64,000 nt of DNA from Saccharibacillus qingshengii (lineage in GTDB: Bacteria; Bacillota; Bacilli; Paenibacillales; Paenibacillaceae), in contig NZ_JAAZWC010000009.1 of NCBI RefSeq assembly GCF_013185195.1, forward strand, positions 1-64,000. The letters are read 5' to 3'. Made by a program: the position numbers and the translations under genes. The notes beneath the pieces were generated by a model. It saw only the letters and a list, made by a program, of their open reading frames with translations, ran no database searches and was not told the origin of the DNA. Below are positions 30,692 through 39,332 of the stretch, in pieces (the stretch's first letter is position 1; every line of letters begins with the position of its first letter).

Positions 30692-32257
30692 ATGCGATGC
30701 ATACAATGCGGGGCAGAACTGTCCGCAGACAGCCGGTTTTGCAGCAGCTGCGGGGCGAAGCAGCCGGAGGCGGCGGTCTATCCGCAGGCAGAAGAGCCTG
30801 TGGAGCGAAATACGGCGGACCGTGTGCCGGAGCCGGAGAACCCGGCTTCGTCTCCGAACCGCCCGGAACAAGCCGGAGAATCGTTTCCGCCTGCGGAACG
30901 GACCGCACAAGCGCAGCCGGAAGCGCGCAGTGTTCCGCGGGCGGCCGACACGGGAGACCAAGAGGCTGCCCGGCAGCGCGGCGGCTATTCGCAGGCCCGG
31001 GAAGCACCGGTTCCCCCGCCTGTCGAAGAACCGATAGCCGTGCGGCTGACCCAAGGAGCCGTCACGCGCGAAGCGGACACGTTCCGTTACGGTACGGACG
31101 AAGAGGAGCCGCCGCAGATGCGACCTGTTTCTTCGCCCGCCCAGACTTTCCGTCAGCCCCTGCCGGCGAGCGATCCCGGGAACCGCGCGGCTTCCCAGCC
31201 GCCCGGACGTACGGCCGGCCGGCCGGAACGCCGAAGAAGCGTTGGGGCCTGGATTGCACCGCCTCTGCTTGCTGTGTGTGCCGCCGGAGCGCTGCTGTGG
31301 CAGGTGAATTACGAACGGGAGATCCGTACCGAAACGACGGAAATCCAGCGTTTGGCAGCCGATGCCGCGCTCGGAGGCAATTACGAGATCGCCGAATCGC
31401 GGCTGAAGCAGGCTATGGCGAAACGCCCGGACGATTCGGGGATCCGGTTCGATCTGGAGACGGTGCAGAATATCCGCCGGCTGGATGACCGCCTGAGCGA
31501 AGCCCAGCGTCTGCTGAGCACGGCGGATTCCTCCGGCGCTTCGGCAATCCTGACCGAAGTGGAGAAGGAGCTTGCCGGATTGAAGAGCGGCGCATACGAC
31601 CGGATTCGGGAGAGGCTCGGCAGAGTCCGCGAGAAAGTGGAATTGGTCGGAATCCGCAGCGATGCGGAAAAGGCCGATACGCTGGACGAACTGACGGGAC
31701 TTCTGAAGACGGCGTCCACTTATCCGGCCGTGGACAAAGAACCCGTGCTTGAGCTGATCAACGACCGAATCGTGGAAGTGGGCGGAGACGAAGCCGAGCA
31801 GGCGATCGCGAGCGGCAGCTATTACGAAGCGGCGGCGGTGGTCGACGAAGCCCGAAGCTACGTCCCCCAAGCGGAACGGCTGATCGAGCTCGAGAAGCAG
31901 ATCTCGTCGCTGGCCTCGGAAAGCGAACCTGTCGATTCGGAACTGCTCTATGTGTCGGGTTCCGAGCTGTCGGCGGGAACCGGCGAGCTGACACTGGACG
32001 GCTTGAAGCAGCGCACCTCCGGAGAAAAGCTTCTCTTCTCGGGAGTGCTCCGCAACGCTTCGGACCATCCCATGCACGAGCTGCTGATCGAATTCCGGAC
32101 GTATGACGCCAAAGGCACGTTTCTTGGGGAGGACTGGACCGAGGTCCTGCCAAACGTTCTCGAACCGGAAGATACCGCTTCGTTCTCGGCCAGAGTCGAG
32201 GCTGCGGGAGACGGAGCGACCGTCATTATCGATTCCGTGAGTTGGTACAGAAAGTAG
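30692..32257 (+). CDS. Zinc-ribbon, single-pass membrane protein with FxLYD-like C-terminal domain
   Basis: A 521-residue protein. It opens with a zinc ribbon (CIQC near residues 3-6, CSSC near 17-20), followed by a long Pro/Glu/Ala-rich, probably disordered region to about residue 175, one membrane segment (APPLLAVCAAGALLWQV, about 188-204), a helical coiled region of about 200 residues (DERLSEAQRLLSTADSSGASAILTEVEKELAG), and a C-terminal beta domain (LLFSGVLRNASDHPMHELLIEFRTYDAKG) of the FxLYD type. The zinc ribbon would be cytoplasmic and the rest outside. It is followed 14 bases later by the HtrA-like protease gene, so the two probably act together at the membrane or cell surface. Function unknown. 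Confidence 0.8.
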   Translation: MRCIQCGAELSADSRFCSSCGAKQPEAAVYPQAEEPVERNTADRVPEPENPASSPNRPEQAGESFPPAERTAQAQPEARSVPRAADTGDQEAARQRGGYSQAREAPVPPPVEEPIAVRLTQGAVTREADTFRYGTDEEEPPQMRPVSSPAQTFRQPLPASDPGNRAASQPPGRTAGRPERRRSVGAWIAPPLLAVCAAGALLWQVNYEREIRTETTEIQRLAADAALGGNYEIAESRLKQAMAKRPDDSGIRFDLETVQNIRRLDDRLSEAQRLLSTADSSGASAILTEVEKELAGLKSGAYDRIRERLGRVREKVELVGIRSDAEKADTLDELTGLLKTASTYPAVDKEPVLELINDRIVEVGGDEAEQAIASGSYYEAAAVVDEARSYVPQAERLIELEKQISSLASESEPVDSELLYVSGSELSAGTGELTLDGLKQRTSGEKLLFSGVLRNASDHPMHELLIEFRTYDAKGTFLGEDWTEVLPNVLEPEDTASFSARVEAAGDGATVIIDSVSWYRK

Positions 32258-32271
32258 AGGGGGAAACGGCG

Positions 32272-33615
32272 TTGAAAAAACAAACGTTAATCAGCGTGAT
32301 CGTCAGCGCTTCCGTTCTGCTGGCCGGTTCCGCGGGTTCTTACGCCATTCACCGGAGCTATTCGGCCCATGGCGGGAACGGCGCACTGCTGGCCGAAGTC
32401 CCCGCAAGCGCCACTGCGGCGTCGGCTTCGGCCGGGACCGATGTTTCCCCGGAGGAACCCGCCGACGAAACGGCGGCCTTGGGCGAAGAGCAGAAGCCGG
32501 AACCCGATTCCGATACTCCTGCGGACAAGGGGCAGGGCGGCGAAGAAGATGGACGTACGCTAAAAGAAATCATCTCTTCCGTCGGCGAAAAAGTCGTGAT
32601 GATCGAGACGTCGGACGGTTCGATCGGTTCGGGGTTTCTGTATAACGAACAGGGCGATATTCTGACCAATGCGCATGTGGTGGCCGGGTTCACCGATGTG
32701 ACGATTACGACATCGGGTTCCGAAGAGATGGCCGGAACCGTCATCGGAATCGGCGAAGAGACCGACGTAGCCGTCGTTCGGGTAGAAGATCTGGCAGGCG
32801 TGGAGCCGCTGGAGCTGAAACTGAATGCGGAAGCGGAGATCGGCGACGAAGTGCTGGCGCTGGGCAGTCCACTGGGGCTGCAGAACACGGTCACGACGGG
32901 AATCGTCAGCGGGGTGGATCGGACTTTCGATATTGAGCCTTATTATTATGAAGGACTGTATCAGATCTCGGCGCCGATCGCTCCGGGCAACAGCGGCGGG
33001 CCGTTGGTCGACCGGACGACCGGACAGGTACTCGGCATTAACTCGGCGGTAACGGACGAAGGCGGGATCGGGTTCAGTATTCCGGTGGTGAATATCGTCG
33101 ATTCGGCGCGGGAGTGGTCGGAAGATCCGATGGAAGTGCTTCCGGAACCGGAGTACGGTTACGACGATTCGGTTGTGCCCGAAGACGATTCCGGTTCCAC
33201 GGACGAATATACGGATGAGTACAGCGACGAGTACACGGACGAAGAAGCTTCCGAAGGTACGGAGCTGGAATATGCGGCGGAAGACGTGCTGTATGCGTTC
33301 TATGACGCGGTATCCCTCAAGGATTATCGCACCGCTTACGATCTGCTGGGACCCAAGTGGCAGGCCAAGCAGTCGTATGAGAAGTTCGCCGCCGGCTACC
33401 AAGATACGCTCGGCGTATATCTGGATTACTGCGTAGGCGTCGAAAACGCGGACGGCACCGTCAGCGTGTACGTCTCGATTACGGCCGACGAACGCGGCAA
33501 AGACGGAGCGGAAGCTTCCGCCGTGGTCTACGACCTGCTCTATCAAGTCGGGTACGGATCGGGAGACGCTTCGGAGGTTCTCCAGATCTTGAGCGGGGAA
33601 TCGCAGTACGAATAA
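32272..33615 (+). CDS. Membrane-anchored trypsin-like (HtrA/DegP type) protease without PDZ domain
   Basis: A 447-residue protein starting at TTG (32272), eight bases after AGGGGG; the open frame extends upstream but overlaps the previous gene. A single N-terminal membrane segment (LISVIVSASVLLAGSAGSYAI) is followed by an acidic linker and a DegP-like protease domain with His in TNAHVV, Asp in ETDVAVVRV and Ser in APGNSGGP. No PDZ domain follows; instead there is a Tyr/Asp/Glu-rich linker (about residues 290-345) and a small C-terminal alpha/beta domain (YAFYDAVSLKDYRTAYDLLGPKWQ) that resembles NTF2/SnoaL-like folds. It should act outside the cell. It is the second gene of an operon with the zinc-ribbon protein. 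Confidence 0.88.
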   Translation: MKKQTLISVIVSASVLLAGSAGSYAIHRSYSAHGGNGALLAEVPASATAASASAGTDVSPEEPADETAALGEEQKPEPDSDTPADKGQGGEEDGRTLKEIISSVGEKVVMIETSDGSIGSGFLYNEQGDILTNAHVVAGFTDVTITTSGSEEMAGTVIGIGEETDVAVVRVEDLAGVEPLELKLNAEAEIGDEVLALGSPLGLQNTVTTGIVSGVDRTFDIEPYYYEGLYQISAPIAPGNSGGPLVDRTTGQVLGINSAVTDEGGIGFSIPVVNIVDSAREWSEDPMEVLPEPEYGYDDSVVPEDDSGSTDEYTDEYSDEYTDEEASEGTELEYAAEDVLYAFYDAVSLKDYRTAYDLLGPKWQAKQSYEKFAAGYQDTLGVYLDYCVGVENADGTVSVYVSITADERGKDGAEASAVVYDLLYQVGYGSGDASEVLQILSGESQYE

Positions 33616-33669
33616 GCGGGTTCGCCGGAATACCGGCACCTGTCCATATCAAACGAGGAGGGCATGCAC

Positions 33670-33948
33670 ATGGCGGATATCGAGAAAAAAGGAAACGGAT
33701 TTGTGATGATCGAAGACGGACAGGAAGTAGGCAAAGTGACGTATATGCCAAGCGAAGAAGGCATCCTGATGATCGACCATACGTTTGTAGCGGAATCCAT
33801 GCGCGGTCAAAAAGCGGGCGAGAGGCTGGTCGAGCGTGTCGTGGAACTGGCACGCGATACGGGAGCGAAGATCGATCCGGTCTGTCCGTTTGCGAACGCG
33901 CTGTTCCAGCGCAAGCCGGAATACGCGGACGTTCTGGCCGGTAAGTAA
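33670..33948 (+). CDS. GNAT-like N-acetyltransferase (YjdJ type)
   Basis: A 92-residue protein with the short single-domain GNAT fold of the YjdJ family: beta-strand GQEVGKVTYMPSEEGILMIDHTFVAESMRGQKAGERLVERVVELAR, in which RGQKAG is the acetyl-CoA phosphate-binding loop, and a terminal PVCPFANALFQRKPEY. The ATG at 33670 is eight bases from GAGGAGG and is preferred over the ATG at 33664, which is only two bases from it. Family members are widespread and of unknown substrate. It may be the third gene after the protease or have its own promoter. Confidence 0.9.
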   Translation: MADIEKKGNGFVMIEDGQEVGKVTYMPSEEGILMIDHTFVAESMRGQKAGERLVERVVELARDTGAKIDPVCPFANALFQRKPEYADVLAGK

Positions 33949-33993
33949 AAGGCTGACCGGCAGCTCTGCTCTGAACGGAACCATAGTCAAGCC

Positions 33994-34031
33994 ATAAACG
34001 GACGCCGGCAAACTGCGGCGTCCGTTTATTT
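33994..34031 (+). terminator. Intrinsic terminator
   Basis: ATAAACGGACGCCG (33994-34007) pairs with CGGCGTCCGTTTAT (34016-34029), perfect 14-base stem, then TT. Confidence 0.8.
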
Positions 34032-34105
34032 GCGTAGGAACGCTGCAGGCTGCCCGGCCGGAAAAGGGTTTTGCGAAATGTTCACAAATTAAGTTGCAAA
34101 CAATG

Positions 34106-34134
34106 TTGACTTTATCATATAAATAGAATACAAT
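34106..34134 (+). promoter_or_regulatory. Sigma-A promoter of ohr
   Basis: TTGACT (34106-34111), 17 bases and TACAAT (34129-34134), a near-consensus promoter 68 bases before the ohr start. Confidence 0.8.
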
Positions 34135-34143
34135 TTGATTGTA
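34129..34143. promoter_or_regulatory. OhrR-type operator
   Basis: The palindrome TACAATTTGATTGTA overlaps the -10 box of ohr. It matches the Bacillus OhrR site (TACAATT/AATTGTA). Oxidation of OhrR by organic hydroperoxides would release it and induce ohr. No ohrR gene lies in this window. Confidence 0.75.
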
Positions 34144-34201
34144 AGCAATTGAATATGGATTCGGAAAAACACAAATCGAACAGAAAAAGGAGATCATTCA
34201 C

Positions 34202-34624
34202 ATGAGCGCATTGTATACCGCAACAGCAACAGCAGTAGGGGGCCGCGACGGCAAGGTTACTTCTTCGGACGGCATCATCGACATCAGCCTGAAGACGCCG
34301 AAAGGCCTTGGCGGCCCGGGCGGAGACGGAACCAACCCTGAGCAGCTGTTCGCTGCCGGCTACACCGCCTGCTTCGACAGCGCACTGAACATGGTCATTC
34401 GCATGCAGCGCATGAAAGAAGTGACCGGTACAAGCGTAACCGGCGACGTGTCGATCCTCAAAGACGCAGCCGATAACGGCTTCAAGCTTGAAGTGACGCT
34501 GAACGTAAGCATCCAGGGCGTTGATTCTGAAACGGCTCACAAGCTGGTTGAAGCGGCTCACCAAGTATGCCCGTACTCGAAAGCGACTCGCGGCAACATT
34601 GATGTGACTCTGAATATCGTCTAA
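34202..34624 (+). CDS. ohr: Organic hydroperoxide resistance protein Ohr
   Basis: A 140-residue OsmC/Ohr-family peroxidase that reduces organic and lipid hydroperoxides with two redox-active cysteines in the cytoplasm. The peroxidatic Cys is in AAGYTACFDSAL (about residue 59) and the resolving Cys in HQVCPYSKATRGN (about residue 122); this second motif separates Ohr from OsmC. AAAAAGGAGA precedes the ATG. The promoter carries an OhrR-type operator, so expression should be induced by organic hydroperoxides. Confidence 0.97.
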   Translation: MSALYTATATAVGGRDGKVTSSDGIIDISLKTPKGLGGPGGDGTNPEQLFAAGYTACFDSALNMVIRMQRMKEVTGTSVTGDVSILKDAADNGFKLEVTLNVSIQGVDSETAHKLVEAAHQVCPYSKATRGNIDVTLNIV

Positions 34625-34761
34625 TCTATAAATAAAGGTCGGATGCGGCTGCGAAGCTTGGCATCCGAACCGTCGGCGCTTCCGTCCAGCACGGAAGCGC
34701 CGATGCCGGTTGAAACGGATACGGGAGGCCGGAAGTCTGCGGCCTTGCGGGAGGGCGAGAC

Positions 34762-35373
34762 ATGCGGCAGGTCAAGGTAGAGATTCAGCCTTACACCCAG
34801 TGGGAGACCGGTATCCGGTCTCCCGCTTCCGCATGCGGTCCGGCAGCGATTGCCGGGCTGGTGCGGTTCTGGGAACGCCGTCTGGCCGAGCGCGGCGGAA
34901 CTCCGTTCGCCCGTCTGCCGGCTGAGCCCGCCGAGGCGGTCAATGCGATGTACGCCGCCTGCTTCGGAACGCCGATCGGGATGAGCGCCCCCGTTCTTGC
35001 CCTCGGCCTGCGCCGGCAGATCAAGATGAGGCTGCGCCAGAGCGGTCTGCCGGGCTTTCCGGTGACGCGCCGTCTGCACGGCTTCGAAGCTTACCGGGCG
35101 GAGATCGACGCGGGCCGCCCTGTGGCGGTCAAGTTCGACAAATGGTTCTCCCTGCGCTGGAGAGACCGTCCGCTCTTCGACTACCATTGGACCGTCGGCT
35201 GCGGTTACCGGATCGAAGACGACGGCACGGAATATCTGATCGTGCACGATGCAGGCACTCGTCACCGCGGCGGAACCTATACCGCAAGCCGTGAGCGGCT
35301 GGTTCCTTATGCGCCGCATCGCGAAGTGCTGACCCTGGTCGCTTTTCGGATCGAAGAAGAGACGACCCGGTGA
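34762..35373 (+). CDS. C39-like cysteine-protease-fold protein, function unknown
   Basis: A 203-residue protein starting MRQVKVEIQPYTQWETG. A Cys in SACGPAAIAGL (about residue 25) and a His in FDYHWTVGCGY (about residue 142), followed by LIVHDAGT, fit the papain-like fold of Peptidase_C39_2 proteins, with Cys-His and a likely Asp. There is no signal peptide, so it may act inside the cell or on a co-expressed peptide, but no peptide gene or transporter is nearby. It may be a non-peptidase member. It follows ohr by 137 bases without a clear terminator between them and is closed by a strong terminator. Confidence 0.75.
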   Translation: MRQVKVEIQPYTQWETGIRSPASACGPAAIAGLVRFWERRLAERGGTPFARLPAEPAEAVNAMYAACFGTPIGMSAPVLALGLRRQIKMRLRQSGLPGFPVTRRLHGFEAYRAEIDAGRPVAVKFDKWFSLRWRDRPLFDYHWTVGCGYRIEDDGTEYLIVHDAGTRHRGGTYTASRERLVPYAPHREVLTLVAFRIEEETTR

Positions 35374-35407
35374 GCAGGCGCAGCGTCTCAACGTCTGCAT
35401 ACCGCTC

Positions 35408-35458
35408 AAAAAGGACAGTTCCGAAGCCGTACCTGCGGCTTGGGACTGTCCTTTTTTT
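35408..35458. terminator. Intrinsic terminator, bidirectional
   Basis: AAAAAGGACAGT (35408-35419) pairs with ACTGTCCTTTTT (35445-35456) around an inner stem AAGCCG/CGGCTT, followed by T residues. Confidence 0.85.
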
Positions 35459-35546
35459 GCTGAGCGAACCGATGAATCTTTGCCCGGGAGGAAAATATGG
35501 CCTGCTCCCGGGCGATTCGGGCAAGAACGACGGTTATTCCCCCGGG

Positions 35547-36512
35547 TTATTCGCCCGACTTATCCGTGCTCTCGGCTGCCCCTGTTTCGGCGGCATCCTT
35601 GTCCTTGGCTGCGCCTGTGCTAGAAGCTGCCGCATCGGCTGTCGCTTCCGCCGGAACGGCAATCTCGCCGACCGCGTTCTGTGCGGAATACGCGCTGTCC
35701 GAACCTGCCGTGATGTGCAGCGACTGCTTGTTCACCTGCAGCGTCGTGTCGACTTTGACGCTTGTGGACGTCAGCTGGTTCGATTTCCGGTCCACGACAA
35801 GGCTGTAGCTGACTTTTCCTTCGGAACCGCCTTCGAACAGCGAAGAGAGCTCGGAAGACTGCTTCGAGTCGCCGAGCTGGCGTCCAAGCGCCTGTTCGAT
35901 CAGCGTGCTCGCCTGTTCGCCGCTCGCTTCGTACGTCAGCGTATAAGCGGCATCGTCTTCGGCCAGCTTAAGATTTTCCTTATAAGCGCCGAGTTCTTCG
36001 ATCAGCGGAGCCGGATCAAGCATCTCCGTCGTAATCGAGACTTCTTCTTCGGCTCCTTCGAGGCTCTGCGTACTCCAGGCGCCTGCGGCGTCCTTGGTGT
36101 GCAGCTCGCTGCCGACCGCATAGATCTCGGTCGTACCCTGCTGTCCCTGGGACAAGGTATCGATCTTCAGCCCGTATTGGGCTTCCGGCTTCGCGATGAC
36201 GTCTCCGGAGATATCGATAGCCGTTTCCATCGGATCGGGCGCTTTGGCACCTTCGGCCGCCGGCTGTTCGACCGTATAGTTCGTTTTCGATTCGATCTTG
36301 TAGCTTTCCAGCGCCTGGGCTTCTTTGAGAGCCAGATCGTAGACCGAAGCGGCGGTTTGCGTCGTTTCGCCGGACGGCTTGCTTTCTTTTTCCTTGTCGG
36401 TCGCTGCGCTGTCCGCCGTGCAGGCTGCCGAGAACAAGAGCAGCGAGAGGGCGCTGATTTTCAGCGTATTGGCCAGGTAATGCCGATTGCGGTTTTGTTT
36501 TGCCGAGTACAT
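35547..36512 (-). CDS. DUF6612-type lipoprotein
   Basis: A 321-residue lipoprotein: basic N-terminus, hydrophobic run, lipobox SAAC (Cys near residue 31), then a low-complexity Ala/Ser/Lys linker. The body (YDLALKEAQALESYKIESKTNYTVEQ, TEIYAVGSELHTKDAAGAWSTQSLEG, KVSYSLVVDRKSNQLTSTSVKVDTTLQV) has the LolA/LppX-like half-barrel look of DUF6612 lipoproteins of Bacilli, in which a lipid or hydrophobic ligand may be held. The C-terminus is an Ala/Asp/Ser-rich tail. It is divergent from the DUF420 gene and converges on the terminator at 35408. Confidence 0.8.
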   Translation of the reverse strand: MYSAKQNRNRHYLANTLKISALSLLLFSAACTADSAATDKEKESKPSGETTQTAASVYDLALKEAQALESYKIESKTNYTVEQPAAEGAKAPDPMETAIDISGDVIAKPEAQYGLKIDTLSQGQQGTTEIYAVGSELHTKDAAGAWSTQSLEGAEEEVSITTEMLDPAPLIEELGAYKENLKLAEDDAAYTLTYEASGEQASTLIEQALGRQLGDSKQSSELSSLFEGGSEGKVSYSLVVDRKSNQLTSTSVKVDTTLQVNKQSLHITAGSDSAYSAQNAVGEIAVPAEATADAAASSTGAAKDKDAAETGAAESTDKSGE

Positions 36513-36634
36513 GATGATCCCCTTTCGACTTGTGCGATACTTATTACCTTACCATTTTAGGCTCGCGAAGTAAAAAGTTGAAGCTTTTCCCGAGGGTTTT
36601 TTGGGCAGGGCTTAATATTTCAAATTGTTGTCAC

Positions 36635-36663
36635 TTAACATTAAAGCTTTGGCGCGATATAAT
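36635..36663 (+). promoter_or_regulatory. Promoter of the DUF420 gene
   Basis: TTAACA (36635-36640), 17 bases and a perfect TATAAT (36658-36663). Because the upstream ATG at 36662 lies in the -10 box, it fixes the true start downstream at 36698. Confidence 0.75.
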
Positions 36664-36697
36664 GGTAAACGACAAATTCGAAGGAGAATGCGCCCTT

Positions 36698-37261
36698 ATG
36701 AGCTCACCCAAGGAGAACGACAAGTACCGTTCGACCACGAATCGCAGCTTTGCCGGATTGATTATTACCGTATCCGTCGTTGCCAACATTATCATCCTGC
36801 TGCTGTTCTTCTCGCCGATCGGCTATCAGGGCAGTGTAGATTTCAACCTGACCATTTTCCCGCGTTTGAACGCCATTTTCAACAGCTTCACCTTCATCTT
36901 CCTGGTGTCGGCGCTGATCGCCATCATCCGCAAGAACGTTCCGGTCCACAAAGCTTTTATCATGGCCGCTTTTGTCTCGACCCTGCTCTTCCTGGTGTCT
37001 TATCTCACGTTCCACTACATTTCTCCGGAAACGGCGAAATACGGCGGAGAAGGCATTCTGCGCCCGATCTATTTCTTTATCCTGATCTCGCACAGCATTC
37101 TGGCCGCTCTGATCGTGCCTCTGGCACTGTTCACCGTAGTCTTCGGCTGGACGATGCAGGTCGAGAAGCACCGCAAGATTGCCCGCTGGACGATGCCGAT
37201 CTGGCTGTATGTCAGCTCGACGGGCGTTATCGTGTATCTGTTCATGGCTCCGTATTATTGA
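36698..37261 (+). CDS. DUF420 membrane protein (YozB/CtaM-like)
   Basis: A 187-residue protein starting MSSPKENDKYRSTT, with AAGGAGA upstream. Five membrane segments are visible (LIITVSVVANIIILLLFF, AIFNSFTFIFLVSALIAII, AFIMAAFVSTLLFLVSYL, PIYFFILISHSILAALIVPLAL, WLYVSSTGVIVYLFM). Conserved His residues (HKAF, YLTFHY, ISHS) match the DUF420 family; its member CtaM/YozB is needed for assembly of heme A-containing terminal oxidases. The His residues might bind heme. It appears monocistronic, between a good promoter and a strong terminator. Confidence 0.9.
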   Translation: MSSPKENDKYRSTTNRSFAGLIITVSVVANIIILLLFFSPIGYQGSVDFNLTIFPRLNAIFNSFTFIFLVSALIAIIRKNVPVHKAFIMAAFVSTLLFLVSYLTFHYISPETAKYGGEGILRPIYFFILISHSILAALIVPLALFTVVFGWTMQVEKHRKIARWTMPIWLYVSSTGVIVYLFMAPYY

Positions 37262-37296
37262 CCGATTCCGAAGATGGTAGGTCTGCTCGGAAGAAG

Positions 37297-37330
37297 AAGC
37301 GTATCCGCGTTAAGCGGATACGCTTTTTTT
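37297..37330 (+). terminator. Intrinsic terminator
   Basis: Perfect stem AAGCGTATCCGC (37297-37308) / GCGGATACGCTT (37314-37325), then TTTTT. Confidence 0.92.
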
Positions 37331-37335
37331 GATAG

Positions 37336-37365
37336 TTGCCGATGTCAGGTCAATTATGGTATAAA
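37336..37365 (+). promoter_or_regulatory. Promoter of the adenosine deaminase gene
   Basis: TTGCCG (37336-37341), 18 bases and TATAAA (37360-37365) preceded by TGG, an extended -10. Confidence 0.55.
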
Positions 37366-37433
37366 ACATGACAATATCTATCGCTCACCCCAATTATCAT
37401 CCCAATGCCTTGAGGCGAAAAGGAGGAAGTTTT

Positions 37434-38513
37434 ATGCCGAACAATCTGTTGGAGGAACTGCTGCACAACCTGCCAAAAGTCGATCTGCACCTGCATTTGG
37501 ACGGAAGTATCCGCGAATCGACCTTGTGGGAGATCGCGGCGCAGCAGGGTATAGAGCTGCCTGCCGCCCGGGCCGAAGACTTAACTCCTTTCATGAAGGT
37601 GACAGGAGAATGCGGAAGTTTAGTTGAATATTTGGAAAAATTCGATTTCGTGGCAGGTTTTCTCCATCAAGCAGAAGTACTGGAGCGGATTGCTTATGAA
37701 GTGGTGGAACAGGCTGCGGAGCAGAACTGCCGGTATATCGAAGTCCGCTTCGGTCCGCAGCTGCATCGGTCCGAAGGATTGAGCTGCGAAGAAGTGATCG
37801 ATGCGGTGCTGCGGGGACTGCGGCGGGGAGAAGCGGACTTCGGCGTGACCGCCCGCGGAATCGTCGCCTGCCTGCGCCATCATTCGCCGCACCGGAATAT
37901 GGAAGTCATCGAGGCCGCCGCCGCTTTCCGGGAGCAGGGATTGGCGGCTGTCGATCTCGCAGGCCCGGAAGCGGCTTTCCCCGCCCACCTGCACCGTGCC
38001 GTATTCGAATACGCCCAGCTGCTGGATATGCCGGTAACGATTCATGCGGGCGAAGCGGGCGGCGCCGACAATATTCATGAAGCGATTGTGCGCCTGGGCG
38101 CTTCCCGGATCGGACATGGCGTGCGGCTGCGCGAGAATCCCAACGTGCTGAATCTGGTGCGCGAACGGCAGATCGTACTCGAGATGTGCCCGCTCAGCAA
38201 TTTCCAGACCAAAGCCATGGAGAGTTGGGAGACGTATCCGATCCGCGAGTATTTCGATGCCGGCCTGAAGCTGACGATCAATACCGATAATCTGACCGTA
38301 TCCGATACGTCGCTGGTCAAGGAGTACACGGTGCTGATCGAGAAGTTCGGCTTCACGCCGTCCGAGATCGCCTCGCTGATTCTGAACGGGGTTGATGCGG
38401 CATTCTTGCCGGCTGCAGACAAGGAACGTCTACGCGCCGAGTTCCTGCAGGCGTTCGCTCTGCTGGGGCTGCGGCCGTCGGCAGCTCCTTCTTCGATATC
38501 GGCCGCCGGATAA
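37434..38513 (+). CDS. add: Adenosine deaminase
   Basis: A 359-residue amidohydrolase that converts adenosine (and deoxyadenosine) to inosine in purine salvage. The ATG at 37434 is used because AGGAGG precedes it. Metal ligands are in DLHLHLDGS (about residues 15-23, His-x-His) and in VTIHAGEAGG (about 202-211); HAGE supplies the catalytic Glu, SRIGHG the His and TINTDNLTVS the Asp pair. Sequence is close to bacterial Add rather than adenine deaminase. It has its own promoter. The C-terminal tail (APSSISAAG) is non-conserved. Confidence 0.95.
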   Translation: MPNNLLEELLHNLPKVDLHLHLDGSIRESTLWEIAAQQGIELPAARAEDLTPFMKVTGECGSLVEYLEKFDFVAGFLHQAEVLERIAYEVVEQAAEQNCRYIEVRFGPQLHRSEGLSCEEVIDAVLRGLRRGEADFGVTARGIVACLRHHSPHRNMEVIEAAAAFREQGLAAVDLAGPEAAFPAHLHRAVFEYAQLLDMPVTIHAGEAGGADNIHEAIVRLGASRIGHGVRLRENPNVLNLVRERQIVLEMCPLSNFQTKAMESWETYPIREYFDAGLKLTINTDNLTVSDTSLVKEYTVLIEKFGFTPSEIASLILNGVDAAFLPAADKERLRAEFLQAFALLGLRPSAAPSSISAAG

Positions 38514-38618
38514 ACGGAAAATGCTGCGGGAAAGATCACAATGAAGCGCTTTCTTTTGATGTAGACTGGGTAGACAAACCCCAGTCGGATGTATTCATCA
38601 ATAAGGAGGCGCTTTGTC

Positions 38619-39146
38619 ATGATTAGGCGGAAATGGCGCAAACGGGCGAAATGGAAAACGCTTCTGCTTGGACTGGTTGGCATGATCATGCTGACAGGCT
38701 GCACGGTTCGGGAATCGATGGCCGAGCAGCAGATTTACGGCAGCAACGAGCTGATTGCGCAGAGCGGAGACCGTTACAGCTTCGATTTCCGGGAAGGAAC
38801 GATCGAAGAAGGGACCGCAGCGTTCGATTTCGGACAGTTTACCGGCAAGCAGACGCTCTGGACGGTAGATGCGCCCGAAGCCGCCCAGGTTACGCTGGAA
38901 CTGGCATTGGGCATCGACAACGGCAAATGCAAAGTCGTCCATATTCTACCGGGCGGGGATGTGGTGAAACTGGCCGATGCCGGGGCGGAAGCGGACGGGG
39001 AACCGATTATTCTGGATCTGCCCAAAGGCGAGAATGTCATCAAACTGATCGGCAAAAAAGCCTACGGCACCGTGCGGGCCGAATTCGCCGACACGGAAGC
39101 GGTAACGATCCGCTCGGCGGCAATCGAGACCGATTCCGCACACTGA
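38619..39146 (+). CDS. Lipoprotein of unknown function
   Basis: A 175-residue protein starting MIRRKWRKRAKWKTLLLGLVGMIMLTGC at the ATG after AAGGAGG; the lipobox LTGC places the acylated Cys at about residue 28. The mature part is rich in beta-strands (YSFDFREGTIEEGTAAFDFGQFTGKQTLWTVDAPEAAQVTLELALGIDNGKCKVVHILPGGDVVKLAD, VIKLIGKKAYGTVRAEF), resembling a jelly-roll domain of the type found in small secreted bacillary proteins, but no named family was recognised. It may be in an operon after add, although 105 bases separate them. Confidence 0.75.
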   Translation: MIRRKWRKRAKWKTLLLGLVGMIMLTGCTVRESMAEQQIYGSNELIAQSGDRYSFDFREGTIEEGTAAFDFGQFTGKQTLWTVDAPEAAQVTLELALGIDNGKCKVVHILPGGDVVKLADAGAEADGEPIILDLPKGENVIKLIGKKAYGTVRAEFADTEAVTIRSAAIETDSAH

Positions 39147-39257
39147 AGGGTACAGGGCAAGAATCCCGGTCCCGGGTTCGCCGCCGCGGCAGATTCGGGA
39201 TCGGCCGCCCGGGTGAACTGCGCCGCCTAACGATACCGCGGCAGTTCGCGTGAATAA

Positions 39258-39293
39258 GAAAAAAGGAATCTCCACGGGGAGATTCCTTTTTTT
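39258..39293. terminator. Bidirectional intrinsic terminator
   Basis: AAAAAAGGAATCTCC (39259-39273) pairs perfectly with GGAGATTCCTTTTTT (from 39278), with further T residues. It closes the convergent genes at 39146 and 39333. Confidence 0.92.
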
Positions 39294-39332
39294 GCGGCCG
39301 CGTGACAGCTTGTGCGGCTTATTCCGGTTCTA

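Noticed and set aside
38540-38556. GAAGCGCTTTC as a possible cre site upstream of the lipoprotein gene at 38619
   Set aside because: Only about 10 of 14 positions fit the CcpA consensus and no promoter is recognisable beside it.
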